In this document: positions 6,840 to 13,833 of the stretch, in pieces | Numbering within the stretch: the first letter of the stretch is position 1 | Layout of the letters: the number at the start of each line of letters is the position of its first letter | From: Clostridia bacterium | GTDB lineage: Bacteria; Bacillota; Clostridia; Oscillospirales; CAG-382 | DNA length: 43,834 bases | Direction: 5' to 3' | Assembly: GCA_017397805.1 (NCBI GenBank) | Contig: JAFQHW010000047.1 | Location: 1 to 43,834 of the forward strand | Position numbers and translations under genes: made by a program | Notes under the pieces: generated by a model | What the model saw: only the letters and a program-made list of their open reading frames with translations | The model's database searches: none | What the model was told of the DNA's origin: nothing

Positions 6840-7045
6840 TAAATTTCAACATTCCCATCGAAATCATCAGAATATTTGGGCAAAATCTTATCCAATTCTT
6901 TCTTTTCCGCAACCGCATTGTCAAGTGCACTCAAATATTCATCACGAGTGCAAGAATAATCGGTTATACAGGGAATATAACCAAATACATCTCTGTATTT
7001 TTTGTTCTTTTCCCTAAGGATTTGATTAAACTCTTTTGTTTCCAT
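6839..7045 (-). CDS. Small acidic protein of the HerA operon (68 aa)
   Basis: No family recognised. The ATG follows the metallopeptidase stop immediately (TAAATG) and its AGGAGG lies inside the last codons of that gene, so the reading frame is convincingly real and coupled. The product has a Lys/Arg-rich N-terminal helix, a CITDYSCTRDEYLSALDN segment with two Cys six residues apart, and an acidic C-terminus (PKYSDDFDGNVEI). No membrane segment. Its strict coupling between peptidase and lgt-like genes suggests a chaperone, immunity or adaptor role, but nothing in the sequence decides this. Confidence 0.7.
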   Translation of the reverse strand: METKEFNQILREKNKKYRDVFGYIPCITDYSCTRDEYLSALDNAVAEKKELDKILPKYSDDFDGNVEI

Positions 7046-7732
7046 TTAGCAACCTCCTATAATTGTTTTGAATCTTGTTGTGGTATTGGGAAAATATTTC
7101 TCCACAAACCCAACGACATCAGCATCATTTTCTGCGTAAATGCCAAAAAGATTTGCAAACACTTCTCGTTCCACAGCTTTTTCCGGCCCGTTCAAACCGT
7201 CCCAATATGAATTACTATGATGATAATAAGCAGCTCCATTTTGATAATATCTATCCATTATCATCGTATTATTGTGAAATACACCTGATAAAATATCAGA
7301 TAGATATCTTGAATCAAAGGCTGATGAATTCTCCAATTCTTCGAGAAGATTATTCAAATTTTGTGATCCTTCCTCATTGCTTGGATTATACCATTCATAA
7401 TCAGCACCAAGTGCGTAATTAAAATTTTCCGTCATTGACGGTCTACCTAATTGTGCATCTGCAAAATGCCCATATTCGTGACGAAATGTTATAGCGTATT
7501 CTTCGTTATCCTTTGTTTCGTCCATACGTATAATGTTATCTATTTCCGAGTAGTGGGATATTTCGGAAACAAATTGTCCATTATAGTTGAGCTTTTTACG
7601 GCATTTTCCCACATTTAAGTTCGAAGAAAATCTTTCAGTTATTTGTTTGATTTCGTCCGTAGCATTTCGAAATCCTTCATTAACAGTTTCTAAACGTTCC
7701 TTAGGAACTGCATCAAAGCAATGTTGCTCCAA
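7046..7732 (-). CDS. Zinc metallopeptidase domain, second half of an ORF split by TGA (228 aa)
   Basis: Contains the zincin motif HEYGH (residues 85-89 from the TTG start) in ITFRHEYGHFADAQLG, with a candidate third zinc ligand in the later Glu-rich helix EKAVEREVFANLF. The frame is the same as that of the coiled-coil ORF upstream: one TGA codon (7763-7765) and ten further sense codons separate them. A TTG at 7732 with AGGA just upstream could allow independent initiation, but it is weak. Without the TGA the two would form one protein of about 399 residues: coiled coil, then peptidase, as in many secreted effector or conflict proteins. Whether this is a nonsense mutation, readthrough, or true separate translation cannot be told from sequence. 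Followed by a coupled 68-aa gene. Confidence 0.7.
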   Translation of the reverse strand: MEQHCFDAVPKERLETVNEGFRNATDEIKQITERFSSNLNVGKCRKKLNYNGQFVSEISHYSEIDNIIRMDETKDNEEYAITFRHEYGHFADAQLGRPSMTENFNYALGADYEWYNPSNEEGSQNLNNLLEELENSSAFDSRYLSDILSGVFHNNTMIMDRYYQNGAAYYHHSNSYWDGLNGPEKAVEREVFANLFGIYAENDADVVGFVEKYFPNTTTRFKTIIGGC

Positions 7733-7762
7733 ACGTCCTGTCAGATTTTCTTTGAGGTTCCT

Positions 7763-8245
7763 TCAAAGGGAAGATAGTTTGTGCGAAACTTCATGCATCT
7801 CTTTTTCGGTTTCAATTAATTCCTCATTAAATTCCTCTAGGTCCTGTTTATTGTCATCCAATTCAGAGATTGCGTCTTCCAAACTACCACCCAAACCAAA
7901 TCTATCCAGCAATGCCTTTTTTTGCTCCAGTTTTGATTTCTGCTCATCGTTGCTACTAATCGATTCGCTGGTTTCCTGTTTCAATTCATCCAGTTGACGA
8001 GCATCAGAGTCCATTTCGCCCGATAATTCAGTTCCTTTTTCTGCGTTTTCTTCAAGGGCTCTATTGATCTGTTCCATTATTGTTTCTTGCACTTCTTCGT
8101 CGATTTCAGAACCTTGAATATCACTACCGGCATCCATTAACTTTTCTTTATTTTCTTCCAGTTTTGCCAGTTCACTTTTTTTGGCTTCGATATTTTGCTT
8201 AATTTCATCTACCTTGCCCTTGTTGCGTTCAAGATTAAATGCCAT
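7763..8245 (-). CDS. Coiled-coil protein, first half of an ORF split by TGA (160 aa)
   Basis: Nearly the whole product is a charged, heptad-rich coiled coil (KVDEIKQNIEAKKSELAKLE onward) with two breaks around residues 40 and 115 (RFGLGGSLEDA). No signal peptide. The ATG at 8245 has AAAGGAG and starts 12 bases after the HerA stop. It ends at TGA 7763-7765, after which the same frame continues into a metallopeptidase domain. Long N-terminal coiled coils in front of a toxin or enzyme domain are typical of effector proteins exported by ATPase-driven systems (established for LXG/WXG-type toxins); similarity to those families is not evident here and the link is inference. Confidence 0.75.
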   Translation of the reverse strand: MAFNLERNKGKVDEIKQNIEAKKSELAKLEENKEKLMDAGSDIQGSEIDEEVQETIMEQINRALEENAEKGTELSGEMDSDARQLDELKQETSESISSNDEQKSKLEQKKALLDRFGLGGSLEDAISELDDNKQDLEEFNEELIETEKEMHEVSHKLSSL

Positions 8246-8257
8246 ATGTATTCTCCT

Positions 8258-10864
8258 TTACAAATTAATTAACATTGTCGCTTTACGGAATTTCTTTTCG
8301 AATGTTATGCCAATTGTTTTGATAATTTCTATAAGTTGTTCTTTCCGTGTTGCTTCTATAAAACTATCATCCAGGATTTTGCACTCGTACAAATAGGAAC
8401 GATTCAAAATCTTCAACCCGTTAAGTGCATCTACTTTTGTTTCGATCCATTTATGGAATGTGTCTACATCCATTGCATTCAAATCAACATTTTTCAACGA
8501 GTTTATTAATTTAATTTCCTTATCAAGTGCAGCTTCTACTTTGGTTTTTATATGCTCAAATTTTTCGTTTTCCTCTTTAACACGAATTGCTTTATACGAA
8601 GGTTTGTTTTTCATAATTTCAAACAACTCTTTATCGTCTGGTGTTTCTTCTCCGTGTTCGGGAACTAATGCCACTTGCATTTCAAACGGTCGGAGTAATT
8701 TTTCATATGTAATTAAAGCTTGTCCGCTTGTATACGTTGCCATATTCTCCATTTGCAAGGGGCTTGCTGACATTGTGCTTCCAACAAGTCCTCTGTCATC
8801 GGATGCGGTCAATCTATGAACAAGTTTAATATTAGTGTTTTTGATAACCTCGGGAGCCATTGCCGTAGGCAACTGATCAGCAATTATAATTCCTTCCCTC
8901 AATGCACGAACTTCCGCAAGCATTTTCACTATATAAGCAGTTGCAGCAATCTTGGGATTTGAATCTTGCGGATCATCCACCTGAGACTCTGCGGCAATTA
9001 GGTTGTGTGCTTCCTCTATAAAAATGACATGACGAACAGGCTTATTTCTGTCTTTATACGGATTTGCTTTCAAAGTTTCTCTGATGAGTGTACAAAGCAA
9101 AAGAGTAACGAAATTTGCAGGTCCTTCACCAAGTGCCTCTAACTCCACTACAACAGGTCGTTCCAGCCATTCCTCAGGAGAAAGTGTTGATTTCTTTACA
9201 TCAAACATATCCTTCATTTCTCGTCTTAGCAAACTGCCGATTCGCATTTCCAAAACAGAGCGGATATTACCTTGAATTTCGCTGTCATAGTTTGTGTTTA
9301 ACAGTTCTTTTTCAAACTGATTATATAGTTCCGACATTGTCGGATATTCTTTTACCCCAGTGTTAATGTCTTTAGCATTCCATCCACGGTTTTCATATAT
9401 TTTTTGTATTGCTCGGTCAAGTATAAAAGGCGCCGGAGGAGCTATGGGGAAAGCACCTTCAAAAACTTGGCACAATCTGTTTATGTGCTCTGACAAGGTG
9501 AGTCCCAATGGAAATTCGAATGGATTGATTTTTATAGGGAAATTAGTACGTGCTGACGGAGAAAATATTATCAATTCAGGTATATCAAACAGTGCTAATT
9601 CTCTGTATTCTCTCTTAGCAGGTTCAAGAACCAAAAACGGAATGTGTGCTTTTGTTTCCTTTCCGTTTTCATCTATAACCGAATGATTCCATAGGCTATT
9701 TGCTATCAACAACATTGTGTTCGTTTTTCCTGAGCCAGGAACACCACAAACAAACATATGCTTCGGGAAAAGTTTTTCGGGAATCTTAACATCATAGTTA
9801 TTTGTGTCTTTACCAATTATAATTCCGCTTTTTTCATGCAGAGGAGATGTTTCTTTTGGTATTTCTATTGATTCGCCGTCATAAAGTATCGGAAATCTCA
9901 CAAATGCTGAAATCTCTTCCGAAGTAAAAGTTATTGGCCAATTTTTCAATGAGTTAGGAGCATTTTCGCTGTGATATTGTTGGTTCTCGTCGATACGATC
10001 AAACAAATTATTTTCACTGAATTCTAAAACATTAAAATTGCCTGTAATGGTTTTAATGGTTCCTGTACCATTTTTAACGCTTTCAGTTATAGCGCTATCT
10101 AACAAAAGTTGTGAATAATGCTTATCGTTAGAAAGTGCACACACTCTACACTTATATACAGGATTTTCATCAATCGACTTCAACCAATCTTCGTACTGAT
10201 GTAATGTTTCATCAGCGTTTGGATCTCTTTTTTCGGTTTCGATTCTTGACAGTTCACTAATTCCGGATGTTTTATTCGAAATGTTTCTTAAATAACGCAA
10301 GGGACGTTCAAAACTGCTATGTATTTCATCCTCTAATCCATGTTGGGAATACAAATCTACTCGATAACAACATTTTTCATCAAAGGCTTGCATCATTTTC
10401 AGCAATCCATAAAGCCTTGCTTCTTCGTTCATTTCCCAATTTTGAACGACATAAAAATATTGTTCCTCATTATTAAGAGAGGTCTGTAATAAACGTTCCT
10501 TCTTTATCATGATTGCCATTTCAGAAAAATGTTCTGTAGGCAAAATGGTGTCATCAACTTCTTTGAAATTAAAATAACTCGAAATACCAGAAGCTTTTAT
10601 TACCTTTTTAAGCTTAAAGTTATAATTATCTTCTTTTGACAATCCAGAGAAAAACATCAATATACTCAATTTCTGTCCGTCTTGACGCTTCGGATCATAG
10701 TCGAACAAAAAGTGAATATTCGTTTTCCCCAATAAAGATATTCTATGCAATTGTTTGATAAACTGTGTCTGCGCTGCAATCATACCCTCAATTCCAGAAT
10801 CCGCAAAAACTTGGTATTTACTTAAAGTTAAATCTGGAATAGTCTGAATCTGATAAATTAACAA
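8258..10864 (-). CDS. HerA/FtsK-superfamily ATPase (868 aa)
   Basis: The central and C-terminal parts form a HerA/VirB4/FtsK-type motor. Walker A is GVPGSGKT at residues 374-381, preceded by PEKLFPKHMFVCG. Walker B is HVIFIEEAH at 612-620 with tandem Glu. HRLTASDDRGLVGSTMSA (683-700) resembles the conserved ATPase segment after Walker B. The N-terminal 330 residues are not recognisable and contain a C-x-x-C (KCRVCAL, about 240). No membrane helix. The start is TTG at 10862-10864 with a strong AAAGGAGG eight bases upstream. HerA-like motors pump DNA (with NurA, Sir2 or nuclease partners in defence) or protein (VirB4, EssC). No nuclease partner is present; lipoprotein and peptidase partners favour an envelope role. 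First gene of the operon; its only strong promoter lies on an invertible segment. Confidence 0.85.
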   Translation of the reverse strand: MLIYQIQTIPDLTLSKYQVFADSGIEGMIAAQTQFIKQLHRISLLGKTNIHFLFDYDPKRQDGQKLSILMFFSGLSKEDNYNFKLKKVIKASGISSYFNFKEVDDTILPTEHFSEMAIMIKKERLLQTSLNNEEQYFYVVQNWEMNEEARLYGLLKMMQAFDEKCCYRVDLYSQHGLEDEIHSSFERPLRYLRNISNKTSGISELSRIETEKRDPNADETLHQYEDWLKSIDENPVYKCRVCALSNDKHYSQLLLDSAITESVKNGTGTIKTITGNFNVLEFSENNLFDRIDENQQYHSENAPNSLKNWPITFTSEEISAFVRFPILYDGESIEIPKETSPLHEKSGIIIGKDTNNYDVKIPEKLFPKHMFVCGVPGSGKTNTMLLIANSLWNHSVIDENGKETKAHIPFLVLEPAKREYRELALFDIPELIIFSPSARTNFPIKINPFEFPLGLTLSEHINRLCQVFEGAFPIAPPAPFILDRAIQKIYENRGWNAKDINTGVKEYPTMSELYNQFEKELLNTNYDSEIQGNIRSVLEMRIGSLLRREMKDMFDVKKSTLSPEEWLERPVVVELEALGEGPANFVTLLLCTLIRETLKANPYKDRNKPVRHVIFIEEAHNLIAAESQVDDPQDSNPKIAATAYIVKMLAEVRALREGIIIADQLPTAMAPEVIKNTNIKLVHRLTASDDRGLVGSTMSASPLQMENMATYTSGQALITYEKLLRPFEMQVALVPEHGEETPDDKELFEIMKNKPSYKAIRVKEENEKFEHIKTKVEAALDKEIKLINSLKNVDLNAMDVDTFHKWIETKVDALNGLKILNRSYLYECKILDDSFIEATRKEQLIEIIKTIGITFEKKFRKATMLINL

Positions 10865-10897
10865 CTACCCTTCCTCCTTTGCCCATCTTTAGAATGC

Positions 10898-10920
10898 AAC
10901 ATAATGGCGATTATGTTGTA
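10898..10920 (+). repeat. Left inverted repeat of the invertible promoter segment
   Basis: AACATAATGGCGATTATGTTGTA is 23 bases and has a perfect inverted copy at 11168-11190. Each copy is itself a near-palindrome, AACATAAT-GGCG-ATTATGTT, the shape expected of a tyrosine-recombinase core site with two arms and an asymmetric centre. It lies 34 bases upstream of the HerA gene start. Confidence 0.9.
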
Positions 10921-10979
10921 ACAAAATAACGCTAAAATAACGTATACATACCAACAATCTCTTTTCATCATAAAAAACA

Positions 10980-11045
10980 GCATGACGAAAAAGCCTTTCC
11001 ATTATTTCCATAAAGAAAGATAAAGGAAAGGCTTTTTTGTCATGC
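10980..11045. terminator. Bidirectional terminator inside the invertible segment
   Basis: GCATGACgAAAAAGCCTTTCC (10980-11000) pairs with 11025-11045 over about 20 bp with one mismatch and a 24-base loop. T runs occur on both strands. In the present orientation it would stop any transcript running left from the recombinase toward the HerA gene. Confidence 0.85.
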
Positions 11046-11095
11046 CAACAATTTCATTTATACTAACCAAACCTTTGAAAGATTTGTAAAATCAG

Positions 11096-11124
11096 TTGAT
11101 TTACTGTCGAATTTATGCTATAAT
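11096..11124 (+). promoter_or_regulatory. Promoter on the invertible segment, in OFF orientation
   Basis: TTGATT (11096-11101), 17-base spacer, and TGCTATAAT with TATAAT at 11119-11124: five of six -35 bases, a perfect -10 and an extended TG. Predicted start near 11131. It points right, away from the HerA operon, and its transcript meets a terminator at 11196-11219 after about 90 bases. Confidence 0.85.
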
Positions 11125-11167
11125 GTTTCCATATTTTATGATTGTAAATAATATGGTGATTAATATC

Positions 11168-11190
11168 TACAACATAATCGCCATTATGTT
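11168..11190 (-). repeat. Right inverted repeat of the invertible promoter segment
   Basis: The exact reverse complement of 10898-10920. It is 27 bases beyond the stop codon of the adjacent tyrosine recombinase, so recombinase gene and site are linked. Confidence 0.9.
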
Positions 11191-11195
11191 ATTTG

Positions 11196-11219
11196 CCGAT
11201 ACTGTGGGTATCGGTTTTT
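11196..11219 (+). terminator. Terminator catching the OFF-orientation transcript
   Basis: CCGATAC (11196-11202) and GTATCGG (11208-11214) form a 7-bp stem with a 5-base loop, followed by five T's (11215-11219). It lies just outside the right inverted repeat and overlaps the end of the recombinase gene on the other strand, so OFF transcripts stop before running antisense into that gene. Confidence 0.75.
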
Positions 11220-12060
11220 ATATTATCAGGCGCATATTTTCCATCTTGCGTTTATGTTCTGCCCCGGTTGTAATAATGTAGATTCGAGTAGTATTGATAC
11301 TGCTGTGACCGAGAATGTCAGCAAGCTTAGCAATATCCTTTTCTATACCGTAAAAAGTACGTGCAAACAGATGGCGAAGATTGTGAGGGAATACCTTATC
11401 AGGAGATACCCCCGCCTGCTCACATAATGCTTTCATCTCACGCCAGATATTGCATCGGCTCATAGGTTTACCGGATTTAGTGATAAAAACACAACCTGTA
11501 GTAATGCCCTTAGCCTTGATATAGTTTAATAGTTTTTTCTGCAACTCCCGAACGATAAACACCGTTCGGGTTTTATTTTTGCAGGAAACTACCGCCTCGC
11601 CCTTACGCACTGCCTCAACCGTGATAAACTGCAATTCGCTGACACGGATACCGGTTCCACAGATTGTCTGTAGTATCAAGTTCAGTCTCTCATTGCATTT
11701 TTGTTTAGCTGTATTTACAAGACGGATATACTCTGATTTCGTAAGTTCCTTCTCTTCGGAACAAAATGCTTTTTTCTGTACCTTAAACTGCTTGATGCAG
11801 CAATCCATCCAACCCATAAACCGCAGAAAAGCATTAACCGCCGCAATCATTGAATTGGCACTTGCAACTTCGTAACTCTCCACAAGCGAAGCCTTAAATT
11901 CCATAACAACTGCCTTGCTGATTTCTCTTGTTCCTACAAACTTAGAAAAAGCCTTTACATCACGCAAATACTTTTCGATGGTATTGTCACTTTTTTCATC
12001 GTTTTGCAGTTGCTCTTGGAAATCATTGAGCACATTAAGTGTTATTGTTCTTTGATTCAT
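11218..12060 (-). CDS. Tyrosine recombinase, probable DNA invertase (about 280 aa)
   Basis: An XerC/XerD-like recombinase. The core-binding domain occupies roughly residues 1-95; the catalytic domain has the first Arg in GTGIRVSELQF, the His-x-x-Arg box in HNLRHLFAR, and LGHSSINTTRIYI with the nucleophilic Tyr. An upstream in-frame ATG (12075) exists, but GGAGGT (12071-12066) lies between it and ATG 12060, which has the better spacing; ATG 12066 is too close. It ends 27 bases from a 23-bp inverted repeat whose partner is 34 bases from the HerA operon, so it most likely inverts that promoter segment rather than moving the island. It is unlike the integrase at 1964 in sequence beyond the shared catalytic motifs. 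Confidence 0.9.
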   Translation of the reverse strand: MNQRTITLNVLNDFQEQLQNDEKSDNTIEKYLRDVKAFSKFVGTREISKAVVMEFKASLVESYEVASANSMIAAVNAFLRFMGWMDCCIKQFKVQKKAFCSEEKELTKSEYIRLVNTAKQKCNERLNLILQTICGTGIRVSELQFITVEAVRKGEAVVSCKNKTRTVFIVRELQKKLLNYIKAKGITTGCVFITKSGKPMSRCNIWREMKALCEQAGVSPDKVFPHNLRHLFARTFYGIEKDIAKLADILGHSSINTTRIYIITTGAEHKRKMENMRLII

Positions 12061-12250
12061 ACTCATTACCTCCATTTATCTATTTTACAACAACTTTTCA
12101 GATGCTGTGGAGTCGAGTATAGATATGAGTAAGAAAAAAGCAAGTAAAAAGAGAATAATTAGTTATAATATAAAATTTTCGTCCAAGAGGGGAAATTAGA
12201 AAAAGAGACTATTCTTTATGTTCAATGCATACAATTAATATAAAAACTAG

Positions 12251-12279
12251 TTGAATTCTATCGCAAATTATGGTAAAAT
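12251..12279 (+). promoter_or_regulatory. Promoter of the TIR gene
   Basis: TTGAAT (12251-12256), 17-base spacer, TAAAAT (12274-12279). The predicted start at about 12286 is only seven bases before ATG 12293 and after the AGGAG at 12281, which argues for translation from ATG 12314. Confidence 0.65.
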
Positions 12280-12313
12280 AAGGAGAAATTTGATGAAAGT
12301 GTGGAGAAAGCAC

Positions 12314-13333
12314 ATGAAAGTGTTTATTAGTTGGTCAGGAGCCACTAGCTTAAAAGTTGCTCAAATTTTTAGAGAATGGCTTCCTTCAGTTATACAGTCT
12401 ATAGAACCTTATGTATCATCCGAGGATATTGACAAAGGCGCGCGATGGAGTACAGATATAGCAACAGAATTAGCCGATTCAACTTTTGGTATTCTATGTG
12501 TTACAAAGGACAATCTAGAAGCACCGTGGCTATCCTTTGAAGCTGGTGCATTGTCAAAAACCATGGAAAAATCCTTTGTAACGCCTTTTCTTTTTGATAT
12601 CAAGCGTTCAGAAGTCAAAGGGCCTATCTTGCAGTTTCAATCCACCATTTTTGAAAAAGATGACATTAAGAAAATGGTTAAAACATTGAATAAAGCAAGC
12701 GGAGATTCTGGTATATCAGAAACACGCCTGGATAATTATTTTGATGTTTGGTATCCAACATTAGAATCCAAACTTAACGAATTAAAGAGCGAAATTGTTT
12801 CTACAAATGAAAGCGATGAGGAACAAAGCGGCGAGCATTCTTCTGAAATTTTAGAAGAGATTCTTGAACTTTCAAGAGATAACCAAAAGCTGTTGAGAAC
12901 ACCGGACACAAAACTGTATGATGATATAGCGTTACTGAAAGACTCCGTAGAACAAATTTCTATACGGAATTCAATGATGTACGACAAAAGAAGAACTAGC
13001 CGGAAATATAATGCTATGTTTTTAGAAGAAGTAGTGCATATGTTTGGTAAAAGTTCTTATGGGTTTTTAATGGCACTGAGTTTATTCAAAGAAGATTTTC
13101 CCTGGATCTATGATATGGGGAAAGAATTGATGGATATTTTAAAGAGTCAAAAAAATCCCGAGGAGAAAATGGGTGCTATACGCGATTTCAGAGAAATGAT
13201 CGATTATACTTGTGGCAATCCCATAATGCGAGATGTATTTGAGCGCAACAAGGACACTATGATGCTTTTAAAAGAAATGCCTTATATTCTAATGAGATAT
13301 TTGGATGATTTATCTGAACATTATATTAAATGA
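12314..13333 (+). CDS. TIR-domain protein (339 aa)
   Basis: Residues 1-130 form a TIR domain: MKVFISWSG at the N-terminus, SEDIDKGARW, and the catalytic Glu76 in APWLSFEAGAL, the position used by NAD-consuming bacterial TIR enzymes. The second half is helical, with an acidic coiled-coil stretch (about 165-210) and a hydrophobic-helix C-terminus, and is not recognisable. Start: ATG 12314 has GGAG seven bases upstream and gives the usual family N-terminus; in-frame ATG 12293 (seven residues longer, AGGAG upstream) and TTG 12251 are alternatives, the last lying in the -35 box. No cyclic-ADPR-sensing partner gene is adjacent, so a complete Thoeris pair is not evident; it looks like a standalone TIR with a built-in sensor region. 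Probable antiphage abortive-infection gene by family and context. Confidence 0.85.
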   Translation: MKVFISWSGATSLKVAQIFREWLPSVIQSIEPYVSSEDIDKGARWSTDIATELADSTFGILCVTKDNLEAPWLSFEAGALSKTMEKSFVTPFLFDIKRSEVKGPILQFQSTIFEKDDIKKMVKTLNKASGDSGISETRLDNYFDVWYPTLESKLNELKSEIVSTNESDEEQSGEHSSEILEEILELSRDNQKLLRTPDTKLYDDIALLKDSVEQISIRNSMMYDKRRTSRKYNAMFLEEVVHMFGKSSYGFLMALSLFKEDFPWIYDMGKELMDILKSQKNPEEKMGAIRDFREMIDYTCGNPIMRDVFERNKDTMMLLKEMPYILMRYLDDLSEHYIK

Positions 13334-13337
13334 TTTA

Positions 13338-13364
13338 GAGATGCATGCCTTTGGTATGCATCTC
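13338..13364 (+). terminator. Hairpin after the TIR gene
   Basis: GAGATGCAT (13338-13346) pairs with ATGCATCTC (13356-13364) four bases after the TIR stop. The following bases TATTCGTTT are only moderately T-rich, so termination may be partial. Confidence 0.5.
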
Positions 13365-13380
13365 TATTCGTTTATATCAC

Positions 13381-13409
13381 TTGACTACAGACTGTTAATA
13401 TGATAATAT
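13381..13409 (+). promoter_or_regulatory. Promoter of the XRE-SWIM-recombinase genes
   Basis: TTGACT (13381-13386), 17-base spacer, TAATAT (13404-13409). Predicted start near 13416, inside the CATATCT half of an inverted repeat that reaches into the ribosome binding site. Confidence 0.7.
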
Positions 13410-13412
13410 ATA

Positions 13413-13434
13413 CATATCTTGTATAGGAGATATG
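13413..13434. promoter_or_regulatory. Inverted repeat over start site and RBS, candidate operator
   Basis: CATATCT (13413-13419) and AGATATG (13428-13434) are inverted copies with an 8-base gap. They cover the predicted transcription start and the AGGAG (13425-13429). An XRE dimer bound here would autorepress; as RNA the same repeat could occlude the ribosome binding site. Confidence 0.45.
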
Positions 13435-13440
13435 CGTTAT

Positions 13441-13812
13441 ATGACTATAGTTGGCGAAAGATTAAAAACATTACGAACTAAAAATCGCTACTCGCAAACA
13501 CAAATTGCGGATATGTGCGGTGTTACTCAGGCGACCATCGGACGATATGAAACCGGAGTGGCAGAACCGCCGATTGAAAAGCTTCTGTGGTATGCAGAAA
13601 CATTTGAGGTTTCTCTTGACTATATCTTTGGCAGAACCGATGATCCTAATGGGCATCTATACGAAAAGGACGAGCCATCATTACCCGCTGATGCAAGTAT
13701 CAACGACTTCATAGAGTTCTGCTTTGACCCAACATCACCCGCCAATGCCAAGCTGAAAAAGATGCTCGTGCAGTTAATGCAAGAAAGCACAAAGCAACCC
13801 GATAAATTTTAG
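13441..13812 (+). CDS. XRE-family helix-turn-helix regulator (123 aa)
   Basis: Residues 5-60 form a Cro/C1-type domain: RLKTLRTKNRYSQTQIAD, then CGVTQATIGRYETG as the recognition helix, ending SLDYIFGRTDDP as is usual in this family. The remaining part is an acidic linker and a short helical dimerisation region. ATG 13441 is 11 bases from AGGAG; an ATG at 13432 is only two bases from it and less likely. It is the first gene of a probable three-gene unit with the SWIM protein and the large serine recombinase, and probably represses it through the inverted repeat at 13413-13434. Confidence 0.85.
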   Translation: MTIVGERLKTLRTKNRYSQTQIADMCGVTQATIGRYETGVAEPPIEKLLWYAETFEVSLDYIFGRTDDPNGHLYEKDEPSLPADASINDFIEFCFDPTSPANAKLKKMLVQLMQESTKQPDKF

Positions 13813-13833
13813 AACACGATAAGAGGTAAAGAT

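Larger units (their letters stand above)
10898..11190. promoter_or_regulatory. Invertible promoter segment (phase switch) of the HerA operon
   Basis: Two perfect 23-bp inverted repeats enclose 247 bases that hold one near-consensus extended -10 promoter (11096-11124, plus strand) and one bidirectional terminator (10980-11045). A tyrosine recombinase gene is adjacent (11218-12060). As written, the promoter points away from the operon. Inversion would place the -10 at 10969-10964 and the start near 10957, reading through the left repeat into the HerA TTG at 10864. In either orientation the terminator lies behind the promoter and blocks readthrough from the recombinase side. This is the layout of known invertible promoters in Bacteroides and Clostridioides. 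Confidence 0.85.

Noticed and set aside
7046-8245. TGA recoding as a genome-wide alternative code or selenocysteine
   Set aside because: TGA terminates other genes in the window (TIR at 13331-13333, the first chromate half-unit, GNAT), and no SECIS-like element was recognised near 7763.
12127-12201. 24-codon ORF (MSKKKASKKRIISYNIKFSS...) upstream of the TIR gene
   Set aside because: No properly spaced ribosome binding site and low-complexity Lys-rich composition in an AT-rich gap; could be real but cannot be supported.
12251-12313. Longer TIR start codons (TTG 12251, ATG 12293)
   Set aside because: TTG 12251 lies in the -35 box and ATG 12293 almost at the predicted transcription start; ATG 12314 with GGAG fits the family N-terminus better.
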